Shown: positions 43,721-52,067, numbered from the stretch's first letter. The stretch is DNA of 64,000 nucleotides from Phaeobacter italicus (GCF_001258055.1 NZ_CVRM01000036.1:62001-126000), one strand, 5' to 3'. Translations and numbers: made by a program. Notes: generated by a model from the sequence alone, not told the origin.

Positions 43721-44737
43721 TTACAAGACATCTTCTTCGCCAGCGATCGCGCCGCTGATCAGTTGATAGGACAAGAGATCCGCAATGGTGTGGGGATCAC
43801 GGATGAGCGGTTTGCACGCCGTGCGCAAACCGGATTGATGAGAACGGGCTTTCTCCTCTGCCTCCAAAGCTGCCTCAAGAGTGACAAACTGAAAGCAGAG
43901 GGGCGCACCGGCCGGGGCTTGGGCGAGGAGAGGTAGATCACAGGGGATGACCGTCCCAATGCGAGGATAGCCCCCTGTCGTCTGACATTCTGCCAACAGC
44001 AAATAAGGGGTTCCGTCACCAGTGATCTGGATGTCGCCGGGACTGATGACCTCTGACAGCACGGTCCGCCCCCCGTCAGGTGAAAACGCGGCACCGTCAC
44101 TATCCAATGGCACCCCCATTCTGTTTCCGCGCGTCCCGCGGCGGAACTGTGTTTGTTCAAAACGGGCGCGGTCTTTTTCAGCGAACAGATGGGTTTGCAG
44201 GCTGGCCACCATTCTGACCTGTCCGCCCTCAAACCGGTTGGCCACCTTGAGCCCCAGCCCCGTCTGGAACTGGCCATCTTCGCCCACGGGGAGTGTGTCG
44301 CCAGATTGGCAGGCTGCACCGATCCCTGCTGAAAGGTGAACAGAACGTGCTCCCAGTTGTTCGGGCACCACAAGGCCGCCGCCGACGTGCAGGTAGCCGT
44401 ATGTTCCGCGCAAGGCTGCACCAATGCTGAGGCGAGCGCCCGCAGGAAGGACATGACTGGCGTTCCAGGCAATGGCGCTGCCGTCGATCGAGGCTTTCAT
44501 CGGGGCACCGGTCAAGGCAATGCGGAGGTCTTCTGTGGCCTCGAACTCTCCACCCATGCCGACCATCTCAAGTGCTGCGAGGGTGTGGGATTGGGCAAGG
44601 AGCGCCGCACCTTCGGCAAGTGCCAGTCGATCCGCGGCGCCACCGCGGGACACGCCATATTCCAGCCAGCCGGGTCGGCCTGCGTCCTGAACGGTGCAGC
44701 CGGGGCCAATGCGCAGAACCTTGAGTGATCGGGTCAT
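43721..44737 (-). CDS. pxpC: 5-oxoprolinase subunit C (biotin-dependent carboxyltransferase-like)
   Basis: 338 residues of the KipA/AHS2 family, recognised by VQDAGRPGWLEYGVSRGGAAD near the start, LRGTYGYLHVGGGL, and the pattern GNRMGVPLDS and TEGYP-like QTTGGYPRIGTVI. It forms a complex with PxpB and cleaves 5-oxoproline with PxpA. The start overlaps the pxpB stop by 4 bases (ATGA). Confidence 0.94.
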   Translation of the reverse strand: MTRSLKVLRIGPGCTVQDAGRPGWLEYGVSRGGAADRLALAEGAALLAQSHTLAALEMVGMGGEFEATEDLRIALTGAPMKASIDGSAIAWNASHVLPAGARLSIGAALRGTYGYLHVGGGLVVPEQLGARSVHLSAGIGAACQSGDTLPVGEDGQFQTGLGLKVANRFEGGQVRMVASLQTHLFAEKDRARFEQTQFRRGTRGNRMGVPLDSDGAAFSPDGGRTVLSEVISPGDIQITGDGTPYLLLAECQTTGGYPRIGTVIPCDLPLLAQAPAGAPLCFQFVTLEAALEAEEKARSHQSGLRTACKPLIRDPHTIADLLSYQLISGAIAGEEDVL

Positions 44738-45486
44738 TTCAGCACCTCGGCCTTGGCGCCGCCCATCGGGTCGGCCCGCAGGTTGGTGATCTCCTCGGCG
44801 GTAGCGGGGGTAAATGCCACCTCGTCGCCGGGTCGGAGCACAAAGGGATTTGCGCTTTGTGGTTGAAACAATTGCACCGCTGTTTGACCAACGTGCATCC
44901 AGCCAGTTGGCGTTGCGACCGAAAACAGCACCATTTGGCGAATGGCTACCGCCAACGCACCCTCTGGGATACGGTTGGTGAGTTGGCTTTGACGGGGAAT
45001 ATCCCAGGCCTCCGGCAGTTCACCGAGATAAGGCTGGCCCGGAGCAAACCCGATGGTCTGGACACGAACGCGGGCGGCAGCAAGCTGTGCAATCGCGTCT
45101 TCCGGGCTCAGCCCGGCCGCGCTTGCTGCCTGCTCCAGTTGAGGGGCGAGTTCAGATCCAAAAACTGCCGGAATGCGCCACAGGCGTCGGTTTTCCGGCA
45201 ACGGAGCCCCGTACCAATCCTTGGACGCTAGAAGCCCCTCAAGCTTGGTCCGTAGGGTCCTGTGATCCAGATGGAGCGGATCAAAACGAATGTAGGTAGA
45301 GACTAGGGACGTTGAGACCTCTTCGATGCCATCCCAGGTCAACCGCCCAAGCTCAGCTCGCAGTGCAAGAGCCGCGCGGTTTGCTGGCTCGTTCAATCGT
45401 TCGCCAAAACTGATGAGCATGCCATCTATCCCGACCGTGCGGATCAGTGGCGTGAAATCAGCAGGTTGTGTGTGCAGGTCAGTCAT
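44734..45486 (-). CDS. pxpB: 5-oxoprolinase subunit B (KipI/AHS1 family)
   Basis: 250 residues. The C-terminal AHS1 domain has the diagnostic VQTIGFAPGQPYLGELPEAW and RIPEGALAVAIRQMVLFSVA motifs, and the N-terminal part has the ISFGERLNEPANRAALAL segment. In other bacteria PxpB, PxpC and PxpA together make ATP-dependent 5-oxoprolinase. It lies 4 bases after the TRAP large permease gene and overlaps pxpC. Confidence 0.94.
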   Translation of the reverse strand: MTDLHTQPADFTPLIRTVGIDGMLISFGERLNEPANRAALALRAELGRLTWDGIEEVSTSLVSTYIRFDPLHLDHRTLRTKLEGLLASKDWYGAPLPENRRLWRIPAVFGSELAPQLEQAASAAGLSPEDAIAQLAAARVRVQTIGFAPGQPYLGELPEAWDIPRQSQLTNRIPEGALAVAIRQMVLFSVATPTGWMHVGQTAVQLFQPQSANPFVLRPGDEVAFTPATAEEITNLRADPMGGAKAEVLK

Positions 45487-45490
45487 CGGC

Positions 45491-46795
45491 TCACATCTGT
45501 TCGGGCAGGTAGGTCACGATAGACGGGAAAAGCACGATGAGGACAAGGGCTGCAACCATCAGGAAAAAGAATGGCAACGCGGCGCGGGCAACAGTCAGGA
45601 TATCGCGACCGGTCAGCGACTGCAGCACAAAGAGATTGAAGCCAACTGGTGGGGTAATCTGCGACATCTCAACCACGATCACCAGGAAAATACCGAACCA
45701 GAGCGGATCAATCCCCGCCTCAAGAACCATGGGCATGATGACCGACGCCGTGAGCACCACGACGGAAATCCCGTCAAGAAAACAGCCAAGCACAACAAAG
45801 AAGATCGTCAGTGCAGCCAGAAGCGTGAAGGTCGAGAGGTTGAGCGAGCCGATCCATTCCGCCAGCAAGCGGGGAATGCCGGTAAAGCCCATCGCAACGG
45901 TCAGAAAGGACGCGCCGGCAAGGATGAAGGCAATCATGCAGGACGTTACTGTAGCGCCCATGAGGCCGTCGACAAAGGTACGGCGGGTTAGGGACCCCGA
46001 CTGCCAGGACAGCAGCAGCGCAAGCACAACACCAACCGCCGCTGCATCAGTGGGAGAGGCAATGCCTGCGTAAATCGATCCGATGACACCGGCAATCAGC
46101 AACATGACAGGGATCAGGCGGCGTGTTCTGTTGAGCTTTTCACCAAAGCTCAGGCTGCTTTCCGTAGCGTCGCCCTGGGGAAGGGACTTGCGGTTGAGAA
46201 AGGCCCAGATGGCGACATATCCGACAAAGAGCGAAACCAGCAGGACACCCGGCAACACGCCGGCGACGAACAGGCGGGCGATGGATTGTTCGGTCGCAAC
46301 GCCATAGACGATCAGAATAATTGACGGCGGGATCAAAAGACCAAGCGTCGCTGAGCCAGCAAGGGTGCCAATCACCACTTTTTCCGGATACCCGCGGCGC
46401 GCCAGTTCGGGGATTGACAGTTTACCAATGGTGGCCGCCGTTGCGGCGGAGGAGCCGGAAACCGCAGCAAAGATCCCGCAGGCAAAGATATTCACATGCA
46501 GCAGTTGGCCGGGCAGGCGGTTCATCCACGGGGCCAGACCTGTAAACATGTCCTCTGACAGGCGTGAGCGAAACAGGATTTCTCCCATCCAGATAAACAA
46601 GGGCAATGCCGCCAGCGCCCAGGAATTGCTGTGGCCCCACATAGTGGTTGCCATCACCAGCCCCAAAGGCGCTTCGGTGAATAGGGCCATGGCGGCGACA
46701 CCGACACCAAGTAGGGCAAAAGCCACCCAAAGGCCCGCACCCAGAAAGAGAAACAGGAGAAAGAGAAGGACGATGGAAAGCGCAGCAACCGACAT
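45491..46795 (-). CDS. dctM: TRAP transporter large permease (DctM)
   Basis: Inner-membrane channel of a TRAP importer, 434 residues with about 12 helices. The N-terminus (LFLLFLFLGAGLWVAFALLG) and the motif GSATLGLLIPPSIILIVYG are typical, as is the end QITPPVGFNLFVLQSLTGRD. It exploits a sodium gradient. It is followed directly by pxpB, so the imported substrate is probably 5-oxoproline. Confidence 0.95.
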   Translation of the reverse strand: MSVAALSIVLLFLLFLFLGAGLWVAFALLGVGVAAMALFTEAPLGLVMATTMWGHSNSWALAALPLFIWMGEILFRSRLSEDMFTGLAPWMNRLPGQLLHVNIFACGIFAAVSGSSAATAATIGKLSIPELARRGYPEKVVIGTLAGSATLGLLIPPSIILIVYGVATEQSIARLFVAGVLPGVLLVSLFVGYVAIWAFLNRKSLPQGDATESSLSFGEKLNRTRRLIPVMLLIAGVIGSIYAGIASPTDAAAVGVVLALLLSWQSGSLTRRTFVDGLMGATVTSCMIAFILAGASFLTVAMGFTGIPRLLAEWIGSLNLSTFTLLAALTIFFVVLGCFLDGISVVVLTASVIMPMVLEAGIDPLWFGIFLVIVVEMSQITPPVGFNLFVLQSLTGRDILTVARAALPFFFLMVAALVLIVLFPSIVTYLPEQM

Positions 46796-46804
46796 CGGGA
46801 AATC

Positions 46805-47353
46805 CTATTCGTTGAGGAGGTTTTCGCCTTTGCCCTGCCAGCTGGGCTCAGCGCCGCGCAGGACGCAGATCAGCTCATCTGCCAGCGCAATCGTCAGAAT
46901 AATGAGGCCAAACGCCACCGGCAGTTGCGGAATCCAGAGCGGAACAGACACCATTCCAGAGCTGCGGTCGCCAAATTCGTGGGATTCCAGTACCAGCAGC
47001 CCCATGTACCAGCTTGCATAGCCAGCCATCACTAGGGCGAGGCAGATAACCGCGATCTCGCTGAGGCGGGCCATCGCTGCGGGCATCTTGTTGGTCAGGA
47101 GGCTCACCCGGATATGACCGCCGGCGCGCAGTGCATAGGCGAGCGCAAGAAAGCTTGATCCAGCAAGAAAGAACCCGGTGAAATCGGAATATGATGGGAT
47201 CGTCAGGCCAACGCCCTGTCCAGTCATCGCAACCGAAATCTTGTCGGCGAGGTTCAGGCAAACCTGTGCAAAGACGATGGCGACGATGGCAACGATGAAA
47301 ACTGCAGCCAAACCTCCGGCTGCTCTGTAGACGAAATCAAGCGCGGCGCGCAT
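46805..47353 (-). CDS. dctQ: TRAP transporter small permease (DctQ)
   Basis: 182 residues with four predicted helices, of the DctQ family (VYRAAGGLAAVFIVAIVAIV, FAQVCLNLADKI, SLLTNKMPAAMARLSEI). I start at 47353 (MRAALDFVYR), after CAGGGAGG; a longer frame to 47404 covers the gap with dctP and has no site. It pairs with the large permease. Confidence 0.92.
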   Translation of the reverse strand: MRAALDFVYRAAGGLAAVFIVAIVAIVFAQVCLNLADKISVAMTGQGVGLTIPSYSDFTGFFLAGSSFLALAYALRAGGHIRVSLLTNKMPAAMARLSEIAVICLALVMAGYASWYMGLLVLESHEFGDRSSGMVSVPLWIPQLPVAFGLIILTIALADELICVLRGAEPSWQGKGENLLNE

Positions 47354-47406
47354 GGCAATCCCTCCCTGATAGATGACCGGGCGCCAAGGGCGCCCGGCAC
47401 ACATGC

Positions 47407-48378
47407 TTATTGGTTGTAAGCTTCCATCAGAGCTTCGCCGGCATCACCTGCCTTGTTTTGCCAGCCTTCCAGCATATGCGCACCGATCGCTTTCAGGCCT
47501 TCGATCAGCTCCGGAGAGGGCTGGGAGACAGTGATGCCGTTTTCGGCCAGAACCTTCACCTTTTCGCTGGTTTCGGCGCGGCTCATGTCCCAGCCCCGTG
47601 CTTCTGCAGCGGCTGCAGCATCCAACACGGCTTTCTGGGTTGCGTCGTCAAGACGGCGAAAGGCACGTTTGTTCACCACCACGATGTTCTTGGGGATCCA
47701 GGCCTGGATATCGGTGTAGTGGCTGAGGAAGTCCCATGCCTTGGAATTCACACCGGTGGACGGAGAGGTGATCATTGCTTCCACGCGACCGGTGCTGAAA
47801 GCCTGGGGGATATCCGGCACTTCAACCTGGGTGGGTGCTGCGCCTGCGAGATTTGCGAATTCTTCAAGCGTCGCATTGTAGGTGCGGAACTTCAGGCCAG
47901 CCAGATCTTCGATGCTGTTGATCTCTTTGGTGGTGTACAGCCCCTGGGGCGGCCACGGTACAGCGTAAAGCGCCATCAAGCCCTGTTTATCCAGAAGACC
48001 ATCGATGACGTCTTTCTGCGCGGCCCAAAGACGTTCTGCATCATCATAGCTGGTGGCAAGGAAGGGCAGGGAGTCGACACCAAAGGCGGGATCGTCATTG
48101 GCCAAGAGGGACAGGAAGAATTCACCGATCGGAACCTGCCCGCTGCGCACTGCCTTGCTGATTTCCGGGTGTTTGAACAGCGAACCTGCAGAATGAACCT
48201 TGATCTCAAGTGCACCGTCAGTCGCCTTTGCGACATCCTCGGCGAAACCAGCGATGTTCACCGTGTGAAAGGTGGCGTCGGGGTAGGGCGTGGGCATGTC
48301 CCAAGTGGCGGCCTGAGCGGACATTGCCAGACCCGCGATTGCAGCGGTGGCCCCGCTGAACAAATGTGTAAGTTTCAT
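47407..48378 (-). CDS. dctP: TRAP transporter substrate-binding protein (DctP)
   Basis: Periplasmic binding protein, 323 residues. The signal peptide ends after AQA near residue 23, and the mature part begins ATWDMPTPYPDATFHTVNI. The ligand arginine lies in LAGLKFRTYNATLEEFANLA, the family's carboxylate-binding segment. GGAGG precedes the start at 48378. Two TRAP binding proteins of Bordetella pertussis (DctP6, DctP7) were reported to bind pyroglutamate, and pxpBCA follow in this operon, so 5-oxoproline is the best guess here. Confidence 0.93.
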   Translation of the reverse strand: MKLTHLFSGATAAIAGLAMSAQAATWDMPTPYPDATFHTVNIAGFAEDVAKATDGALEIKVHSAGSLFKHPEISKAVRSGQVPIGEFFLSLLANDDPAFGVDSLPFLATSYDDAERLWAAQKDVIDGLLDKQGLMALYAVPWPPQGLYTTKEINSIEDLAGLKFRTYNATLEEFANLAGAAPTQVEVPDIPQAFSTGRVEAMITSPSTGVNSKAWDFLSHYTDIQAWIPKNIVVVNKRAFRRLDDATQKAVLDAAAAAEARGWDMSRAETSEKVKVLAENGITVSQPSPELIEGLKAIGAHMLEGWQNKAGDAGEALMEAYNQ

Positions 48379-48430
48379 AATGACCTCCATGTCAGTCAAA
48401 TTTGTTGGTTCTTGTTTATTGATAGTTTGA

Positions 48431-48465
48431 TTGCATAACGCTGACATTTTGTCAACGTTATGCAA
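48431..48465. promoter_or_regulatory. 35-bp near-perfect palindrome in the TRAP/pxp-MarR divergent promoter
   Basis: TTGCATAACGCTGACA (48431-48446), spacer TTT, TGTCAACGTTATGCAA (48450-48465). The 16-base arms match at 15 positions. It lies 52 bases upstream of the TRAP binding-protein start and 132 upstream of the MarR-like gene. Almost certainly a regulator binding site. Confidence 0.88.
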
Positions 48466-48559
48466 GTGAGACGTTGGGCCGGTCCACAGGATCGCGCCGA
48501 ATTGGTGAAAATCCGTGCTTGAACTTGGCCTTACACTCCCGTCCAATGGATACGAATGC

Positions 48560-48575
48560 AAAACGCCAACGTTTT
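48560..48575. promoter_or_regulatory. Second operator-like palindrome before the MarR-like gene
   Basis: AAAACG-CCAA-CGTTTT (48560-48575), within TGCAAAACGCCAACGTTTTAT, shares the AACG/CGTT core and the TGCA flank of the 35-bp palindrome at 48431-48465. It is 22 bases before the TTG start of the regulator, so it is probably its autoregulatory site. Confidence 0.65.
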
Positions 48576-48597
48576 ATTGGCGAAAAAGGAGCCAAAC

Positions 48598-49119
48598 TTG
48601 CCTGATACACCGCCTGATGGCCGCAGAATCGTATCCTCCCGTCACTTGGCGGAAGGCGAAGGCTGGGAACTCTCTGAATTGGAGTTCGGTCTGATTGTTG
48701 CCTACAACGCGTTTTCTCGATGGATGATCCGCTGCATGGCAGCGGCCGGGCAGGCCGACCTCAGCCCTCTGGACATCCTGATCCTGCATAATGTGAACCA
48801 TCGCGGCAAAGACAAACGGCTCACGGACATCTGTTTCCTCCTTAATATCGAGGATACCCACACGGTGAACTATGGCCTCCGAAAGCTGTTGAAGGCTGGG
48901 CTCCTGGATTCTGAGAAACGCGGAAAGGAGGTGTTCTATCGCACCTCGCAAACCGGTGCGGATCTTTGCGACGCCTACCGTGATATTCGGCGCCAATGCC
49001 TGTTGGATGGTGGAATGGGGCCGGAACTGCCGGGCAAGGAGTTGCGCGCGCTGGCCCGCAGTCTGAGGTCATTGTCGGGGCAATATGATCAGGCCAGCCG
49101 TGCGGCGGCGTCTCTCTAA
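48598..49119 (+). CDS. MarR-like winged-helix regulator (TTG start)
   Basis: About 173 residues. The central part has a winged helix: SPLDILILHNVNHRGKDKRL, DICFLLNIEDTHTVNYGLRK, LLKAGLLDSEKRGKEVFYRT. This fits the MarR-like group COG5631. An in-frame ATG at 48556 lies inside an operator-like palindrome, while TTG at 48598 has AAGGAG at 48587-48592, so I choose the TTG. It is divergent from the TRAP-5-oxoprolinase operon, its likely target. Ligand unknown; 5-oxoproline is a natural candidate. Confidence 0.88.
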   Translation: MPDTPPDGRRIVSSRHLAEGEGWELSELEFGLIVAYNAFSRWMIRCMAAAGQADLSPLDILILHNVNHRGKDKRLTDICFLLNIEDTHTVNYGLRKLLKAGLLDSEKRGKEVFYRTSQTGADLCDAYRDIRRQCLLDGGMGPELPGKELRALARSLRSLSGQYDQASRAAASL

Positions 49120-49131
49120 CATCGAAGATGT

Positions 49132-49974
49132 CTATCGCCCTTGGATCTTTACCGAAAAACTGCGCCGCGCGCCTGCGGGCGGTTTGGGGAAGGGGCCGGC
49201 CCTGCGCACAAGCTGAACAGCGGCCTTATCCAAGGCTGCCGACCCGGAGGCCCGGGAAAGGCTGACTGACGTCAGCCCCCCGTTGGCCCCAATCGTAAAT
49301 GAGATAAGAGCGACACCGCGGGATTTGACCCGCGGTTTTCCTGCCCGGGCCAGTTTGCGCATGACTTGCCCGGGATAGTTGCTGGCTGCGGCATTGCCCT
49401 GTGTCTGCGCGGCTGTGGCGTCGGGTTGACCTCGGCGGGTTGCCTTGGCTTCTGCCCGGCCGGATGTGTCGCCAGCCGTAGCAGACTGGGCACCTCCGCG
49501 TCGGCTCTGTTGTGGTTTGGTCGGGGCCGGTTGCGCCGCTTTTGGGGCCACCCTTGTCACTGCGGATTGCGGCGCGACTTTTTCTGCCGGCTTGGCCGTG
49601 TCTTGTTGGGGTGAGGGGCGCCGCGCCGCAACCGTTTGCGCTGTACCTGCAGACCGTGACGTGAGCCTTTGCACTGCGTGCGTTCGGTCGACAGTCGGCC
49701 TCGCAGATGAGTTTGCGATGGTGGGGCGGTGGGGCTGAATCAGCGGCTTTTCCTGTGCCGTGACGATTTTCGCGTCTAGCTGTGGGGGCGATGCACTGGC
49801 TGTGCCGGCCACCATATCCTTGAATGCGGTGCCAAGGTGTACATCGCTGCTGCCTTGCCCTGCCTCCATCAGAATTTCACCTTTCGCCGGGGCCAGCGTG
49901 TAGGCCAATACCCCATGTGCGGTCACGGCAAGGGCGACGGCAAATGTTTTTGCCGCACGTCTACGTCGCATCAT
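49132..49974 (-). CDS. tonB: TonB family energy transducer
   Basis: 280 residues. A membrane helix at about 9-26 (KTFAVALAVTAHGVLAYTLA) is followed by a long low-complexity linker rich in Pro, Ala, Gln and basic residues, and by the C-terminal TonB domain (YPGQVMRKLARAGKPRVKSR, then GVALISFTIGANGGLTSVSL). It spans the periplasm to power outer-membrane receptors, here most likely the heme receptor at 57863-59911. It overlaps exbD by 4 bases at its start. The linker has repeated Gln-Pro and Arg-Arg patches and no glutamate-proline/lysine-proline run. Confidence 0.92.
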   Translation of the reverse strand: MMRRRRAAKTFAVALAVTAHGVLAYTLAPAKGEILMEAGQGSSDVHLGTAFKDMVAGTASASPPQLDAKIVTAQEKPLIQPHRPTIANSSARPTVDRTHAVQRLTSRSAGTAQTVAARRPSPQQDTAKPAEKVAPQSAVTRVAPKAAQPAPTKPQQSRRGGAQSATAGDTSGRAEAKATRRGQPDATAAQTQGNAAASNYPGQVMRKLARAGKPRVKSRGVALISFTIGANGGLTSVSLSRASGSAALDKAAVQLVRRAGPFPKPPAGARRSFSVKIQGR

Positions 49975-50357
49975 CGCAGGCCCCTTTCGGAAACGATGAG
50001 GATTTTCTCGGCCCCCGCCTGACGCAATTTTTGGCCGATCCGGACCAGCTGGCTGGCAGCAAGATCGCGGTCGGGGACAATGCGGACAGTTGCCTGCATC
50101 TCAGCTGGCAGGCCAGTTAAGAAGCGGGCCGGGTCCGCAATGTTCTGCCCCATGTGGCTCAACCGGCCATCGGCATGGATCACGAGCGCATTTGGCGGCG
50201 GTGATGATGCCAAGTCTTCGGTATGGACCAGCTGCAGGTCTGCGTCCAAGGGGGGCGCAATGCGGCCGGCCACCAGAAAGAAGATGAGCATGAGAAACAC
50301 GACATTGATCAGCGCAATGGTCGGTTCCCGGTGTTTTTTCTGCCGTTTCTGGATCAT
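49971..50357 (-). CDS. ExbD/TolR-family biopolymer transport protein (second copy)
   Basis: 128 residues: a short cytoplasmic start (MIQKRQKKHREPTIALINVV), one membrane helix (VFLMLIFFLVAGRI) and a periplasmic domain with PPNALVIHADGRLSHMGQ. The conserved membrane aspartate of ExbD is usually in a DVxF motif; here the position reads NVVF, so asparagine replaces aspartate. It overlaps both tonB and the first exbD gene by 4 bases. Confidence 0.88.
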   Translation of the reverse strand: MIQKRQKKHREPTIALINVVFLMLIFFLVAGRIAPPLDADLQLVHTEDLASSPPPNALVIHADGRLSHMGQNIADPARFLTGLPAEMQATVRIVPDRDLAASQLVRIGQKLRQAGAEKILIVSERGLR

Positions 50358-50734
50358 GACGTTTCAAGGACCGTAACACTCAGCCCCGCAATACCGTTCA
50401 CCACAGCAAGAAAATCGGTCAGCCGCTGCGCAGTGACCCTGTTCCCGAGAGAGACAATTAAGGAAAGCGTTTGCGCATTCTGTTGCTGCGGTTTCAACCG
50501 GTCCTTGAGGTCGCTCAACTCAGCATCGCGGCCATTTACCCGAAGCGTATCTGCCTGAAGCGAAACAAAAACTGGTCGGCGATCCTGCGGATTGTTGCCG
50601 CCCGCGGCAGCGGTCAGTTCGACTTCACCAAAGCGGGAAAAGGTTGATGACAGCATGAAAAACAGCAGAAGCAGAAAAATGACGTCAATCAACGATGTCA
50701 TCGAAAGCGGACGCCTGCGTTTGGCCCTACGCAT
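50354..50734 (-). CDS. exbD: ExbD/TolR-family biopolymer transport protein
   Basis: 126 residues: RRPLSMTSLIDVIFLLLLFF carries the proton-path aspartate in the membrane helix (SLIDVIF), followed by a periplasmic domain. This copy has the essential aspartate that the neighbouring ExbD-like gene (49971-50357) seems to lack, so the pair may form a heteromer with one active partner. It overlaps exbB by 8 bases and the next gene by 4. Confidence 0.9.
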   Translation of the reverse strand: MRRAKRRRPLSMTSLIDVIFLLLLFFMLSSTFSRFGEVELTAAAGGNNPQDRRPVFVSLQADTLRVNGRDAELSDLKDRLKPQQQNAQTLSLIVSLGNRVTAQRLTDFLAVVNGIAGLSVTVLETS

Positions 50735-51380
50735 GGGCGTGATGTCGGATGGGGGCAGTCACGTGCCGGATGTCACTGCGGGGCGCCAGAAACATCTGGA
50801 TCGCCTTTTGGGCAAATACGCGGTCGGCATCCATCCGGCTCTCAAGAATGCTGAGCAACACAGCTGTCGGCATCGCGACGGCAAGGCCAACAGCTGTTGT
50901 CAGAAGCGCGACCCAGATCCCACCTGCCAAGATAGACGGATCAACCTGCGCCCCGGCCTCCTGCAAGGCCTGAAACGCTGTAATCATGCCCAAAACAGTT
51001 CCAAACAACCCTAAAAGCGGGGCCAGCTGTGCGACAGAATCCAACAGGCGAAAGCCCCGCTCAAGCCTTGCAAACCGAGTTTCAGCCTCGGCTTCCAGAC
51101 GAGAAAACTCCGCTTCGCCTTCTACGGCCATGCCCATAACAGCTGCGAGATAGCTGGAGGATTTTTCGAGATGGCGGAGTGCGTCATCACGCTTGCCCTG
51201 GTCCCAATCTGTTGCTGCAAGATGGAGGTGATGGTGTTTTCCCACCCCGGCGGCAGCAAACTGCCAGAGCTTGTAAAGAACCACTGAAAGGACAATCACC
51301 GATAAACCGCAGAGCAGCAGAACGACTGGCCCACCAAGATCGTAGAGCGCCAGCAGGGGCGACAGCACATCATCCATCAT
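50727..51380 (-). CDS. exbB: MotA/TolQ/ExbB proton channel protein
   Basis: 217 residues with three helices. The N-terminal helix VVLLLCGLSVIVLSVVLYKL, and later SVAQLAPLLGLFGTVLGMITAF, which holds the conserved GLFGTV motif, then LLTTAVGLAVAMPTAVLLS. This is the ExbB-type channel which feeds proton motive force to TonB. Operon order is small secreted protein-exbB-exbD-exbD-like-tonB. Confidence 0.93.
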   Translation of the reverse strand: MMDDVLSPLLALYDLGGPVVLLLCGLSVIVLSVVLYKLWQFAAAGVGKHHHLHLAATDWDQGKRDDALRHLEKSSSYLAAVMGMAVEGEAEFSRLEAEAETRFARLERGFRLLDSVAQLAPLLGLFGTVLGMITAFQALQEAGAQVDPSILAGGIWVALLTTAVGLAVAMPTAVLLSILESRMDADRVFAQKAIQMFLAPRSDIRHVTAPIRHHAHA

Positions 51381-51811
51381 CCGAGCAGCTCCACGTCAGT
51401 GCGAGAGGTCAGGGAAAGCCCGCCGGTACACATCTGATTGGGCAAGACGGTCTCGTCCGAGCCGAGACACGTTTCGGCACCATTGATCAGGACAGCCCCA
51501 AGATGCGCGCAATTCAGATCTGGCAGAACAAACTGGCGCACCCGTGGCCGCCCCGTCGGAAGGTCGGCAAAATCAAACAGCATCAGCCGATCAACGTGTT
51601 GATCGTTGTCCAGCAAGACGGTTTCGAAAACCACTTGTCCGATATCTGCAGAATGCGTGTTTTCAGCCAGAAAGCTGATCCGGCAACTGGTTTCGATGGT
51701 TTCGACCGAGTTGAGCTCAATGGAAAGCCCGGCATCTTTCTGTTCCGCGGCGCCAAGGTCCGGGGCCAGAGTGATCAGAGAGAGGATGAGTAAGTTCCAA
51801 GAATTTCGCAT
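51377..51811 (-). CDS. Small secreted protein of unknown function, first gene of the TonB operon
   Basis: 144 residues from the ATG at 51811 (MRNSWNLLILSLITLAPDLG, a signal peptide cleaved near GAA). The mature part has four cysteines (TSCRIS, LNCAHL, ETCLGS, QMCTGG) and a beta-rich pattern, probably a disulfide-bonded periplasmic domain. It overlaps exbB by 4 bases (ATGA), so it belongs to the TonB operon. I do not recognise the family. A longer open frame to 51913 lacks a signal and is less likely. Confidence 0.75.
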   Translation of the reverse strand: MRNSWNLLILSLITLAPDLGAAEQKDAGLSIELNSVETIETSCRISFLAENTHSADIGQVVFETVLLDNDQHVDRLMLFDFADLPTGRPRVRQFVLPDLNCAHLGAVLINGAETCLGSDETVLPNQMCTGGLSLTSRTDVELLG

Positions 51812-52025
51812 GCTGTCAGCCTGAGGTTTCATACAAACATCTGGCTGGGCAACACCCATCGCTGGACGGCCAAACCCTATCAACGCCGGGCCGCAGGCGC
51901 AATACCTTATCAAAACACTTTGTTTTTCCAGCAGCGAACGAACTACCTTTCAGCAAGTTTGGTGGATTGTCGCAACTCGGTTTCGAATCCCCTCCCATCA
52001 CATCGGGATCCAATAAGCAGGATTA

Positions 52026-52054
52026 TGTAAATTCAGGCCGAGGCCTGATTTACA
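52026..52054. terminator. Long hairpin downstream of the aldehyde dehydrogenase
   Basis: TGTAAATTCAGGCC (52026-52039), GA, GGCCTGATTTACA (52042-52054): 13 bp with one bulged T. It lies 13 bases past the stop of the leftward operon 52068-56870. The A/T-rich lower stem fits a terminator, though no long T-run follows. The surrounding 256-bp gap (51812-52067) has no gene that I can support. Confidence 0.6.
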
Positions 52055-52067
52055 ACCGACATTCCTT

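Noticed and set aside
51975-51995. tRNA-like TTCGAATCCCC sequence in the gap before the monooxygenase operon
   Set aside because: The flanking bases do not form a T-stem, and no anticodon or acceptor stem can be drawn; chance, or a remnant that cannot be shown.
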